From an uncultured Oscillospiraceae bacterium (GTDB taxonomy: Bacteria > Bacillota > Clostridia > Oscillospirales > Oscillospiraceae), in contig CAKUHV010000090.1 in the NCBI GenBank assembly GCA_934659445.1, positions 1 through 6,777 of the forward strand: a stretch of 6,777 nt of DNA, read 5' to 3'. Numbering within the stretch: position 1 is the stretch's first letter; each line of letters opens with the position of its first letter. Position numbers and translations under genes: made by a program. Below are positions 1 through 6,459 of the stretch, one piece after another. The notes under the pieces are model-generated. The model saw nothing but the letters and a program-made list of their open reading frames with translations. It ran no database searches and was not told where the DNA came from.

Positions 1-1
1 G

Positions 2-214
2 GACGTGGATGCGGTGCGCACCGTGTCCGAGGGGGTGCGCCTGTTCCGGGAGCGGACCCACGGCTCCCTGCTCATCATCACCCATTCCACCCGCATCCTG
101 GAGGCCCTCCATGTGGATGCAGCCCATGTGATGGAGAACGGCGTCATCGTGAAAAACGGCGGGGCCGAACTGGTGAACGAGATCAACGAGAACGGATTTG
201 GCAGTCTGAAGTAA
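2..214 (+). CDS. sufC: SufC, Fe-S assembly ABC-type ATPase (3' end only)
   Basis: This is the C-terminal 70 residues of SufC; the gene begins before the window. SufC is the soluble cytoplasmic ATPase that drives conformational change in the SufBCD cluster-assembly complex. The fragment opens with D-V-D-A-V, the D-loop that follows Walker B in ABC ATPases (usually GLDVDAL in SufC). It then shows the H-switch histidine in IITHSTRIL and the typical SufC tail, with the MENGVIVKNGGAEL stretch and an ending close to EKGYxxL. Walker A, the signature motif and most of Walker B lie outside. The frame has no start here; the GTG at 5 is an internal valine codon. The stop TAA at 212-214 is 16 nt before sufB, so the two are cotranscribed. 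The identity rests on this tail together with the neighbouring sufB, sufD, sufS and sufU. Confidence 0.93.
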   Translation, partial: DVDAVRTVSEGVRLFRERTHGSLLIITHSTRILEALHVDAAHVMENGVIVKNGGAELVNEINENGFGSLK

Positions 215-230
215 AGCGGAGGATTCAAGA

Positions 231-1646
231 ATGGCGGAAAACAGAGAAAAAACCTATGTGGAGGACGTGGACCGCAGCGTCTATGACATCAAGGATGTGG
301 AGCACGACGCCTACCGCATGGAGGAGGGCCTGACCCCGGCCATTGTGGACAAGCTCTCCAAGGAGAAGAACGACCCTGTGTGGATGCAGCAGTTCCGGCT
401 GCAGGCGCTTCAGATTTACCATGAGCTGCCCGTGCCTGACTGGGGCCCCTCCATCGAGGGCCTGGACATGGAGCATATCGCCACCTATGTCCGCCCCAAC
501 ACCAAGATGCAGAACAACTGGGAGAACGTGCCCCAGGACATTAAGGACACGTTTGAGCGTCTGGGCATCCCCCAGGCGGAGCGAAAGTCCCTGGCGGGGG
601 TGGGCGCCCAGTATGACTCGGAGCTGGTGTATCACAACGTGAAGGACTCCGTGGCCGCCGAGGGCGTGGTGTATACCGACATGGAGAGCGCCCTTCACGG
701 GGAGTACGCCCACATGGTGAAGAAGTACTTCATGAAGCTGGTCACCCCCAGGGACCACAAGTTTGCCGCCCTCCACGGGGCGGTGTGGTCCGGCGGCTCC
801 TTTGTGTATGTGCCCAAGGGGGTGCATCTGTCCATCCCCCTCCAGTCCTATTTTCGGCTGAACGCCAAGGGGGCCGGTCAGTTTGAGCACACCCTGATCA
901 TCGTGGACGAGGGGGCCAGCCTCCACTTCATCGAGGGCTGCTCGGCACCCAAGTACAACGTGGCCAATCTCCACGCGGGCTGCGTGGAGCTTTACGTCAA
1001 AAAGAATGCCAAGCTGCGCTACTCCACCATCGAGAACTGGTCCAAAAATATGTACAACCTGAACACCAAGCGGGCGCTGGTGGAGGAGGGCGGCACCATC
1101 GAGTGGGTGTCCGGCTCCTTCGGCTCCCACGTGGGCTGTCTGTACCCCATGAGCGTATTGAAGGGGGACAATTCCCGGATGGAGTTCACCGGCGTCACCT
1201 TCGCCGGAGCGGGACAGAACCTGGACACCGGAGCCAAGGTGGTGCACATCGGCAGGAACACCAGCAGCTATATGAATACCCGGTCCATCAGCAAGAGCGG
1301 CGGCATCAGCACCTTCCGCAGCAGCGTGGTGGTGGAGAGGGGGGCTAAAGGAGCCAAGTCCGCCGTGTCCTGCCAGTCCCTGATGCTGGATTCGGAATCC
1401 CGCTCCGATACCATCCCCGCTATGGACATCCGCACCAGGGACGCTGCCATTGGCCACGAGGCCAGGATCGGGGCCATCAGCAACGAGGCGGTGTTCTATC
1501 TCATGAGCCGGGGCATGAGCGAGGAGGACGCCCGGGCCCTGATCGTCAGCGGCTTTGCGGACAATGTCTCCAAGGAACTGCCCCTGGAGTACGCGGTGGA
1601 GATGAACAACCTGATCCGCCTGGAGATGAAGGGCAGCATCGGTTGA
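231..1646 (+). CDS. sufB: Fe-S cluster assembly protein SufB
   Basis: This is the cytoplasmic scaffold subunit of the SufBCD complex, where nascent Fe-S clusters are assembled from SufS/SufU-derived sulfur. The 471-residue length is normal for the family. A helical N-terminal region (about 1-150) leads into the right-handed beta-helix core (about 170-400), which contains YVPKGVHLSIPLQSYFR, and a C-terminal helical domain with SRGMSEEDARALIVSGF and the ELPLEYAVE stretch. Cys381 in SAVSCQSLML aligns with E. coli SufB Cys405, the residue paired with a SufD histidine at the proposed cluster site. Cys237 in IEGCSAP corresponds to the sulfur-accepting Cys254. The N-terminal region has no cysteine motif of the E. 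coli kind. The ATG at 231 has a good GCGGAGG ribosome binding site at 216-222. SufC ends 16 nt upstream and SufD begins 19 nt downstream. Confidence 0.97.
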   Translation: MAENREKTYVEDVDRSVYDIKDVEHDAYRMEEGLTPAIVDKLSKEKNDPVWMQQFRLQALQIYHELPVPDWGPSIEGLDMEHIATYVRPNTKMQNNWENVPQDIKDTFERLGIPQAERKSLAGVGAQYDSELVYHNVKDSVAAEGVVYTDMESALHGEYAHMVKKYFMKLVTPRDHKFAALHGAVWSGGSFVYVPKGVHLSIPLQSYFRLNAKGAGQFEHTLIIVDEGASLHFIEGCSAPKYNVANLHAGCVELYVKKNAKLRYSTIENWSKNMYNLNTKRALVEEGGTIEWVSGSFGSHVGCLYPMSVLKGDNSRMEFTGVTFAGAGQNLDTGAKVVHIGRNTSSYMNTRSISKSGGISTFRSSVVVERGAKGAKSAVSCQSLMLDSESRSDTIPAMDIRTRDAAIGHEARIGAISNEAVFYLMSRGMSEEDARALIVSGFADNVSKELPLEYAVEMNNLIRLEMKGSIG

Positions 1647-1665
1647 GGGGAAAGGAGCGAAACAT

Positions 1666-2583
1666 ATGGATACGATTTTAGTCAATCAGCTCCCCGTGCG
1701 TACCTGGAACCGGCTGGGGGTCAATGAGACCGCTCTGCCCTGGGATCAGGCGGCCTCCAGGGAACTGGAGCAGACCCATATCGCCGCCAAGGCGGGCGGG
1801 CAGGAGACTGTGCGCCTGTCCGTTCAGGGCGAGGGGGAATACAGTGAAAAAAGTGTTGTGGTGGACGCGGCCAAGGGCAGCAGGGTCACCGTCTATGAAG
1901 ATCTGCGCTCCCGGCAGCACCTGCTGGTGCGCACCCAGATGAAGGTAGGTCCGGGGGCCAAGGTCCGTCTGGTGCAGCTGCTGGGCACGGAGCAGGACGC
2001 CGTCCTGCGCAATGAGGTGTCCGGTACCTGCCAGCAGGAGGGCAGTGTGGAACTGCTCCAGGTCCTGTTGGGCCGGGGTGACGTGTACACCGACAGCCGC
2101 TTCGTCCTGAAGGGAGACGGCTCCGCCCTGACGGCGGACATGGGCTATCTGGGGCAGAAGCGCCAGACTGTGGACATCAACCTGACGGCGGATCACTACG
2201 GGAAAAAGACCGCCAGTCAGATCAATGCCGCCGGGGCCCTGAAGGACGGGGCGAAGAAGATCTTCCGGGGCACCATCGACTTTAAGACGGGATCTTCCGA
2301 CTCCGCAGGCAGCGAGCAGGAGACTGTGCTCATGCTGGGGGAGGACGTGGTGAACAAAACCGTCCCCCTGATCCTGTGCGCGGAGGAGAACGTGGCGGGC
2401 AATCACGGGGCCACCATTGGTAAGCTGGACGATGATACCCTGTTCTACTTTGAAAGCCGGGGCATTGACCGCCAAACGGCGGAGAATATCCTGGCCCGGG
2501 CGTCTATCGAGCGTCTGGCCCGGGCGGTGGGTGACCGGGAGCTGGAGGAGAAGATCATCAACGGACTGAATGAGGAGCTGTAA
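1666..2583 (+). CDS. sufD: Fe-S cluster assembly protein SufD (short form)
   Basis: SufD is a paralogue of SufB and forms the SufB-SufC2-SufD complex in the cytoplasm; it is needed for iron acquisition during cluster assembly. The 305-residue product is much shorter than E. coli SufD (about 420). It lacks most of the N-terminal helical domain and consists of the beta-helix core (about 40-245) plus the C-terminal helices. I take this as the compact clostridial form and not as a truncation, because the ATG at 1666 is preceded by AAAGGAG at 1651-1657 and the upstream space is filled by sufB. His247 in the AGNHGATIG segment matches the conserved histidine (E. coli SufD His360) that faces the SufB cysteine. 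It is followed by DDDTLFYFESRGI, typical of SufB/SufD tails. The gene ends 1 nt before the sufS start, which implies coupled translation. Confidence 0.93.
   Translation: MDTILVNQLPVRTWNRLGVNETALPWDQAASRELEQTHIAAKAGGQETVRLSVQGEGEYSEKSVVVDAAKGSRVTVYEDLRSRQHLLVRTQMKVGPGAKVRLVQLLGTEQDAVLRNEVSGTCQQEGSVELLQVLLGRGDVYTDSRFVLKGDGSALTADMGYLGQKRQTVDINLTADHYGKKTASQINAAGALKDGAKKIFRGTIDFKTGSSDSAGSEQETVLMLGEDVVNKTVPLILCAEENVAGNHGATIGKLDDDTLFYFESRGIDRQTAENILARASIERLARAVGDRELEEKIINGLNEEL
2572..2577 (+). promoter_or_regulatory. Ribosome binding site that sets the sufS start
   Basis: GAGGAG lies inside the last codons of sufD, 7 nt before the ATG at 2585. This favours the ATG at 2585 over the in-frame ATG at 2570, which lies just before this site, has no comparable site upstream and would add five residues absent from the family. 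Confidence 0.75.
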
Positions 2584-2584
2584 T

Positions 2585-3799
2585 ATGGAACTGAATTACA
2601 GAAAAGATTTTCCCCTGTTGGCGAACATGGACGTGGCCTATCTGGACAGCGCGGCCACGGCGCAGCGGCCCCAGTGCGTGCTGGACGCGGAGGAAAAGTT
2701 TTACACTACCTGCAATGCCAACCCCCTTCGGGGACTGTATCCCCTGAGCATCGCGGCCACGGACGCCTATGAGAACGCCCGGGAGGCGGTGCGGAGGTTC
2801 CTGAACGCCGCCAGTACCAGGGAGATCGTCTTCACCCGCAACACCAGCGAGAGCCTGAATCTGGTGGCCTACAGCTACGGCCTGTCCAACGTGAAGGCGG
2901 GGGACGAGGTGCTGGTGTCCATCATGGAGCATCACAGCAACCTGCTGCCCTGGCAGATGGTGTGCCGCCAGACCGGGGCCAAGCTGCGGTTCATCGAGTG
3001 TGAGCTGGATGGCAGCGTGGATCTGAACAAGGTGGAGTCTCTCATCAACCGCCGCACCAGGATCGTGGCCATGACCCAGGTGTCCAATGTGTTGGGCCGG
3101 GAGAACCCCATTCGTCAGGTGGCGGAGCTGGCCCATAGGGTGGGGGCCGTGATGGTGGTGGACGGCGCCCAGAGCACCCCCCACATGCCGGTAGACGTGC
3201 AGGCCCTGGGGGCGGATTTCCTGGCCTTCTCCGGCCATAAGGTGTACGGCCCCATGGGAATCGGCGCTCTGTACGGGCGGGAGGAGCTGCTGGAGCAGAT
3301 GCCCCCCTTCCTCACCGGCGGCGAGATGATCGAATCCGTTACCCGGGAGGGGGCGGTCTATGCGGAACTGCCCCACAAGTTCGAGGCGGGCACCGTCAAT
3401 GCGGCGGGAGCCGCGGGGCTTCACGCCGCCCTGGACTATATGGCCCAGGTGGGCTTTGCGGCCATGCAGCAGCGGGAATTGGAGCTGACCCGCCGGGCCA
3501 TGGAGGGTATGCGGCAGATCCCCCATGTGCACATTCTGGGCTCTGACCAGCCGGAGGAGCACCACGGCATCATAACCTTCACCGTGGATGGGGTCCACCC
3601 CCACGACATCGGCCAGATATTGGCCGCCGACGGGGTGAACATCCGGGCTGGCCACCACTGCGCCCAGCCCCTGCTGGCCTATCTGGGGCACCCCTCTACC
3701 GCCCGGGCCAGCATCGCCTTCTATAATACGGAGGGGGAGATTGACCGCCTGCTGGCCAGCGTCTCCACCCTGAGGGAGCGGATGGGATATGGAAAATAG
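2585..3799 (+). CDS. sufS: Cysteine desulfurase SufS (type II, PLP-dependent)
   Basis: SufS converts L-cysteine to L-alanine and leaves a persulfide on its active-site cysteine, the sulfur source for Fe-S assembly. The 404-residue length from ATG 2585 fits the family. It is a fold type I aminotransferase class V protein. Visible motifs are YLDSAATAQRP near the N-terminus, EHHSN in the PLP-contact region, VDGAQSTPHMPVDVQALG before the cofactor lysine, Lys219 in FSGHKVYGPMG (Schiff base), and Cys359 in RAGHHCAQPL, the short active-site loop of type II SufS enzymes. One departure is NANPLRGLYPLS, where many SufS proteins have N-V-H-R-G-x-H, so a histidine of that segment is Leu or Tyr here. The start is set by a GAGGAG site within sufD. 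The 3' end overlaps sufU by 11 nt, in keeping with SufU as its direct sulfur acceptor. Confidence 0.96.
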   Translation: MELNYRKDFPLLANMDVAYLDSAATAQRPQCVLDAEEKFYTTCNANPLRGLYPLSIAATDAYENAREAVRRFLNAASTREIVFTRNTSESLNLVAYSYGLSNVKAGDEVLVSIMEHHSNLLPWQMVCRQTGAKLRFIECELDGSVDLNKVESLINRRTRIVAMTQVSNVLGRENPIRQVAELAHRVGAVMVVDGAQSTPHMPVDVQALGADFLAFSGHKVYGPMGIGALYGREELLEQMPPFLTGGEMIESVTREGAVYAELPHKFEAGTVNAAGAAGLHAALDYMAQVGFAAMQQRELELTRRAMEGMRQIPHVHILGSDQPEEHHGIITFTVDGVHPHDIGQILAADGVNIRAGHHCAQPLLAYLGHPSTARASIAFYNTEGEIDRLLASVSTLRERMGYGK

Positions 3800-4220
3800 A
3801 AGCTTTTATAACGAGATCCTCACCGAGCACAACATCCACCCGGAGTTTAAACACGATTTGCCCGATGCCGACATCGTGCTGGAGGGGGTCAACCCCAGCT
3901 GCGGGGACGACATCTACCTGAAGCTGAAGCTGGACGGCGACACCATCGCCGACGGCGCCTTTGTGGGGGACGGCTGCGCCATCTCCCAGGCCTCCGCCGA
4001 CATCATGCTGGGTATGGTCATCGGCAAGAAGAAGGACGAGGCCCTGAAGCTGGGCGACATCTTCCTGCGGATGATCCAGGGGGAGGCCAGCGAGGAGGAG
4101 ATCGGCCAGCTGGAGGAGGCCGGCGCTCTGCGGGACGTGGCCCACATGCCCGCCCGGGTGAAGTGCGCCGTTCTGGGCTGGCGGACCCTGAAAGAGGCCC
4201 TGAACGGGGAGCAAAAGTAG
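3789..4220 (+). CDS. sufU: SufU, zinc-dependent sulfur transfer protein
   Basis: SufU accepts persulfide sulfur from SufS and passes it to SufBCD; in Gram-positive bacteria it replaces SufE. It has an IscU-like fold but binds zinc. The 143-residue product begins with the typical LYxEIL-type helix (SFYNEILTEH). It keeps all four zinc ligands known from B. subtilis SufU: Cys38 and Asp40 in NPSCGDD, Cys63 in GDGCAISQAS and Cys126 in ARVKCAVLGW. The insert between the second and third cysteine, which separates SufU from IscU, is present (roughly 80-115, acidic and helical). The ATG at 3789 lies inside the sufS end in another frame, so translation is probably coupled. It is the last gene of the operon, with an intrinsic terminator starting a few bases after the stop. 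Confidence 0.95.
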   Translation: MENRSFYNEILTEHNIHPEFKHDLPDADIVLEGVNPSCGDDIYLKLKLDGDTIADGAFVGDGCAISQASADIMLGMVIGKKKDEALKLGDIFLRMIQGEASEEEIGQLEEAGALRDVAHMPARVKCAVLGWRTLKEALNGEQK

Positions 4221-4223
4221 ATC

Positions 4224-4267
4224 AAAAAGCGAATGGCTTCAAGCTTTTACGCCTGAAGCCATTTTTT
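4224..4267. terminator. Bidirectional intrinsic terminator between sufU and the convergent repair operon
   Basis: AATGGCTTCA (4232-4241) pairs perfectly with TGAAGCCATT (4254-4263). After one mismatch the stem continues with GC/GC around a 6-nt loop (4245-4250). On the + strand it runs into six T (4262-4267). On the - strand it is followed by CGC and five T (complement of A at 4224-4228). It should therefore stop sufU transcripts and also read-through from the - strand operon. It lies 12 nt after the sufU stop. Confidence 0.9.
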
Positions 4268-4310
4268 ATATCCCAATTTCATTTCGTGTTCCTTTGCAGG
4301 AAAAATACCA

Positions 4311-4343
4311 GTGTTCCCCGCCCCCGCAGGGGGCGGGGAACAC
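4311..4343. repeat. Perfect GC-rich 15-bp inverted repeat, likely - strand terminator
   Basis: GTGTTCCCCGCCCCC (4311-4325) and its exact complement (4329-4343) are separated by a GCA loop. It lies 20 nt beyond the stop of the DUF4130-type gene. On the - strand the stem is preceded by an A/T-rich stretch with six T and followed, after TGGTA, by five T, so it may act as that operon's first terminator. The T-tract is not directly against the stem, so a dispersed extragenic palindrome is also possible. On the + strand only an A-tract follows. Confidence 0.7.
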
Positions 4344-4363
4344 AAAAAAGAATTGGGAGTTTT

Positions 4364-5143
4364 TTATTTTGCCGGGGGCAGCATATCACCCGGTAGGTCC
4401 GTCTGAAACTCTGTCATATTCCCCCAGTAGCGCTTGGGCATATGGGTCTGTCGGCACCTGGGGTTATAGCGCCCCTCGATGGCGATGGTCTTGTAGAAGG
4501 CCCGCCACATATCCCGAAAGGCCCGCTCCTGGCCGCTGGGCGGGCCCAGGTGAAAGTCGTCCACGGGCAGGATGGCCCAGCGGCCGGGCTGGGCAAACAG
4601 AGCCTCCCGGTGGGTGCGGTCGTAGAGGACGAAGCGTTCAGTGGACAGCCGCCCACAGAAGTGGGGCCGCAGCAGGGGCAGCACCCGGTTCTTGGGGGTG
4701 ATCTCCCCGGCCAGTACACCCCCGGCGTCGGAAAAGCGGACGAAGCCGGTGAGAAGATGGGCCTCGCTGTTCAGATGCTGCACCGCCCGGCGCACCCGGT
4801 CCACCGTGGGATCGGCCAGATCTTTGGTCACAGAGGGGCCCCGTTCGTAGCCCAGCTGAATGAAGCGCCACAGCCACAGCTCCTTGTCCTCCATACAGGT
4901 GAGAAAGCCCCGGGAGACCATGTTCTGCCCCGGTCCGCCGAATTTCTCTTTGAAGGAGCGGAACACCCGCTTGGCGTGACTTTGGTGGGTGACCACGGTG
5001 CGCTCCAGGTACAGGGAGCACAGGGGACAGCCCTCCGGGCGGAAGTCCGCCGGGGCCTCCCGGTTCACATAAGCCTCATATACACAGGTGAGGAACCCGG
5101 CAAAGCTGCCATCGTAGCGGTAGGAGACCTCGGTCCAGTCCAT
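4364..5143 (-). CDS. TIGR03915/DUF4130 family protein, partner of DNA repair radical SAM protein
   Basis: The product is 259 residues, with no signal peptide or membrane segment. I recognise the family that always accompanies the radical SAM protein TIGR03916 and is described only as a probable DNA metabolism protein. Supporting features are the N-terminal YDGSFAGFLTCVYEAY (about 10-25), LNSEAHLLTGFVRF (124-137), ITPKNRVLPLLRPHF (148-162) and the C-terminal RYNPRCRQTHMPKRYWGNMTEF (225-246), rich in basic and aromatic residues. A CPLC pair (Cys39, Cys42) could bind metal, but only two ligands are obvious. Some relatives carry or sit beside a uracil-DNA glycosylase domain; this one ends at residue 259 without it. 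I chose ATG 5143 over the GTG at 5149 because an AGGAGG site lies 5 nt before it and the GTG overlaps that site. It lies 9 nt after the radical SAM gene. The function is unknown; a DNA repair or nucleic acid modification role is inferred from its partner. Confidence 0.88.
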   Translation of the reverse strand: MDWTEVSYRYDGSFAGFLTCVYEAYVNREAPADFRPEGCPLCSLYLERTVVTHQSHAKRVFRSFKEKFGGPGQNMVSRGFLTCMEDKELWLWRFIQLGYERGPSVTKDLADPTVDRVRRAVQHLNSEAHLLTGFVRFSDAGGVLAGEITPKNRVLPLLRPHFCGRLSTERFVLYDRTHREALFAQPGRWAILPVDDFHLGPPSGQERAFRDMWRAFYKTIAIEGRYNPRCRQTHMPKRYWGNMTEFQTDLPGDMLPPAK

Positions 5144-5148
5144 AAGCA

Positions 5149-5154
5149 CCTCCT
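5149..5154 (-). promoter_or_regulatory. Ribosome binding site overlapping the upstream stop codon
   Basis: On the - strand AGGAGG sits 5 nt before the ATG at 5143. Its first two bases are the last two of the TAG stop of the radical SAM gene. This fixes the start of the downstream gene and implies translational coupling of the pair. Confidence 0.85.
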
Positions 5155-6427
5155 AACCCGCGGAGCGGGGCGGGTCGAACAGAGACAGCTGCTGGCCGGA
5201 CAGGGGGGCATCTGTCGGCCCCTCCAAGGCCAGCAGGTGGCGGAGCAGGCCGTCCTCCCGCACCCGCAGACCCACCATGGGCCGGCCGGAGCAGGTGAGG
5301 AAATACTGGGCCCGCTTCAGCACTACCCCCAGGCGTTTCAGCCCCTCGAAGGTCAGGGGGCCCACCCGCCGGGCGGTGAGGATCCGGTGGGCGCTGGTGA
5401 CGCCGATCCCCGGCACCCGCAGCAGGGCCTCGTAGTCCGCCCGGTTCACCTCCACCGGGAAGAACTCCAGATGCCGCAGGGCCCAGCAGCACTTGGGATC
5501 CAGCCGGGGATCCAGGTCGGGCTGCGCCTCATCCAGGATCTCCTCCGCCCGAAAGCCGTAAAACCGCAGCAGCCAGTCCGCCTGATACAGGCGGTGCTCT
5601 CGCCGGAGGGGCGGAAGGAAGCCCTCCGGTGCGGGCAGCAGGGGGCTGTGGGACACGGGCATATAGGCGGAATAGAACACCCGCTTCAGCTTATACTTGT
5701 CGTAAAGGGACTGGGTGAGGGTGAGGATGTGCCGGTCGCTCTCCGGGGTGGCTCCTACGATCATCTGGGTGGACTGCCCCGCCGGGGCGAAGCGGGGAGC
5801 CCGGCGGGACAGGCGAAGCTCCTGCCGGGAGACGGTGATGCCGTCTCGGATCTGGGCCATAGGGGCCAGAATGGCCTGTTTGCCCTTGTCTGGGGCCAGC
5901 AGGGCCAGGCTGCGCTGGCTGGGCAGCTCGATGTTCACGGACAGACGGTCGGCCAACAGGCCCAGCTGCCGGGTGAGCAGGGGGTCCGCCCCGGGAATGG
6001 CTTTGGCGTGGATGTAGCCGCCGAAGCGGTACTTCTCCCGCAGCAGCCGCAGGGCAGCGACCATCCGTTCGGTGGTGTAGTCGGGGCTGACCAGCACGGA
6101 GGAGGAGAGAAACAGCCCCTCGATATAATTGCGCCGATAGAAGCCCATAGTCAATTCACATAGCTCTTCAGGGGTGAAGGTGGCCCGGGGCAAGTCGTTG
6201 GAGCGGCGGTTGATACAGTATTGGCAGTCGTATACGCAAACATTGGTCATCAGCACCTTCAAAAGGGAGATGCACCGCCCGTCGGCGGAGAAGGAGTGGC
6301 AGCAGCCTGGGGCAGTTGTGCTGCCGATAGTGCCTGGCCGCCCGGGGCGGTCCATGCCGCTGGAGGTGCAGGCGGCGTCATACTTGGCGGCGTCGGATAG
6401 AATTGTCAGCTTGTCCAGCAGCTCCAT
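5153..6427 (-). CDS. Putative DNA modification/repair radical SAM protein (TIGR03916-like)
   Basis: This is a 424-residue cytoplasmic protein. Cys64, Cys68 and Cys71 in NVCVYDCQYC form the CX3CX2C site for the radical SAM [4Fe-4S] cluster. Before it come further cysteines typical of this family: Cys20 (AACTSSG), Cys42/43 and Cys52 (PGCCHSFSADGRC). The barrel continues to about 300, with SVNIELPS (163-170) and STQMIVGATPESDR (219-232). A helix-hairpin-helix follows, with VNRADYEALLRVPGIG (327-342) leading into SAHRILTARR, a DNA-binding fold. QLSLF at 413-417 matches the sliding-clamp binding consensus. The ATG at 6427 has GGAG (6440-6437) 9 nt upstream, and a sigma-A promoter lies just before. 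It is the first gene of a two-gene operon with the DUF4130 family protein. The substrate and reaction are not known. The HhH, the clamp motif and the link to uracil-DNA glycosylases elsewhere suggest damaged or modified DNA. It is not spore photoproduct lyase. Confidence 0.9.
   Translation of the reverse strand: MELLDKLTILSDAAKYDAACTSSGMDRPGRPGTIGSTTAPGCCHSFSADGRCISLLKVLMTNVCVYDCQYCINRRSNDLPRATFTPEELCELTMGFYRRNYIEGLFLSSSVLVSPDYTTERMVAALRLLREKYRFGGYIHAKAIPGADPLLTRQLGLLADRLSVNIELPSQRSLALLAPDKGKQAILAPMAQIRDGITVSRQELRLSRRAPRFAPAGQSTQMIVGATPESDRHILTLTQSLYDKYKLKRVFYSAYMPVSHSPLLPAPEGFLPPLRREHRLYQADWLLRFYGFRAEEILDEAQPDLDPRLDPKCCWALRHLEFFPVEVNRADYEALLRVPGIGVTSAHRILTARRVGPLTFEGLKRLGVVLKRAQYFLTCSGRPMVGLRVREDGLLRHLLALEGPTDAPLSGQQLSLFDPPRSAG
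5177..5191 (-). other. Codons for a QLSLF sliding-clamp (DnaN) binding motif
   Basis: Residues 413-417 of the radical SAM protein read Q-L-S-L-F, an exact match to the QL[SD]LF pentapeptide by which polymerases, MutS, MutL and other bacterial proteins bind the beta clamp. It lies after the folded HhH region in a Pro/Gly-rich tail (from about 402) seven residues from the end, the usual place for such a motif. Binding itself is inferred. Confidence 0.65.
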
Positions 6428-6445
6428 GTCTGCACACTCCAGAAA

Positions 6446-6459
6446 AGAACGTTTGTTTC
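6446..6459. promoter_or_regulatory. Candidate LexA/DinR operator at the radical SAM operon promoter
   Basis: AGAACGTTTGTTTC agrees at 12 of 14 positions with the B. subtilis LexA (DinR) consensus as I remember it, CGAACRNRYGTTYC. It is adjacent to the -10 box of the - strand promoter and covers the expected transcription start, where a repressor would block initiation. It is imperfect and in AT-rich DNA, so chance remains possible. Confidence 0.4.

Noticed and set aside
225..1685. A 486-codon open frame on the - strand opposite sufB (and similar ones opposite sufD at 1678-2475 and sufS at 2558-3691).
   Set aside because: They are shadows of well-conserved suf genes; the His/Gly/Leu-rich translations match no family I know.
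2570..2584. Upstream in-frame ATG for sufS inside the sufD end.
   Set aside because: It lies before the GAGGAG site and adds residues not seen in SufS; ATG 2585 is correctly spaced.
5144..5149. GTG start two codons before the ATG of the DUF4130 family gene.
   Set aside because: The GTG overlaps the AGGAGG ribosome binding site, so it cannot be the start served by it.
4442..6163. A 573-codon open frame on the + strand opposite the radical SAM/DUF4130 genes.
   Set aside because: It is antisense to two recognisable proteins, its product is rich in Gly, Pro and Gln with no motif, and such frames arise from codon bias in GC-rich genes.
5153..6427. Spore photoproduct lyase or biotin synthase identity for the radical SAM protein.
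   Set aside because: The HhH C-terminus, the N-terminal SSG and CHSFSADGRC motifs and the DUF4130 partner fit TIGR03916 instead.
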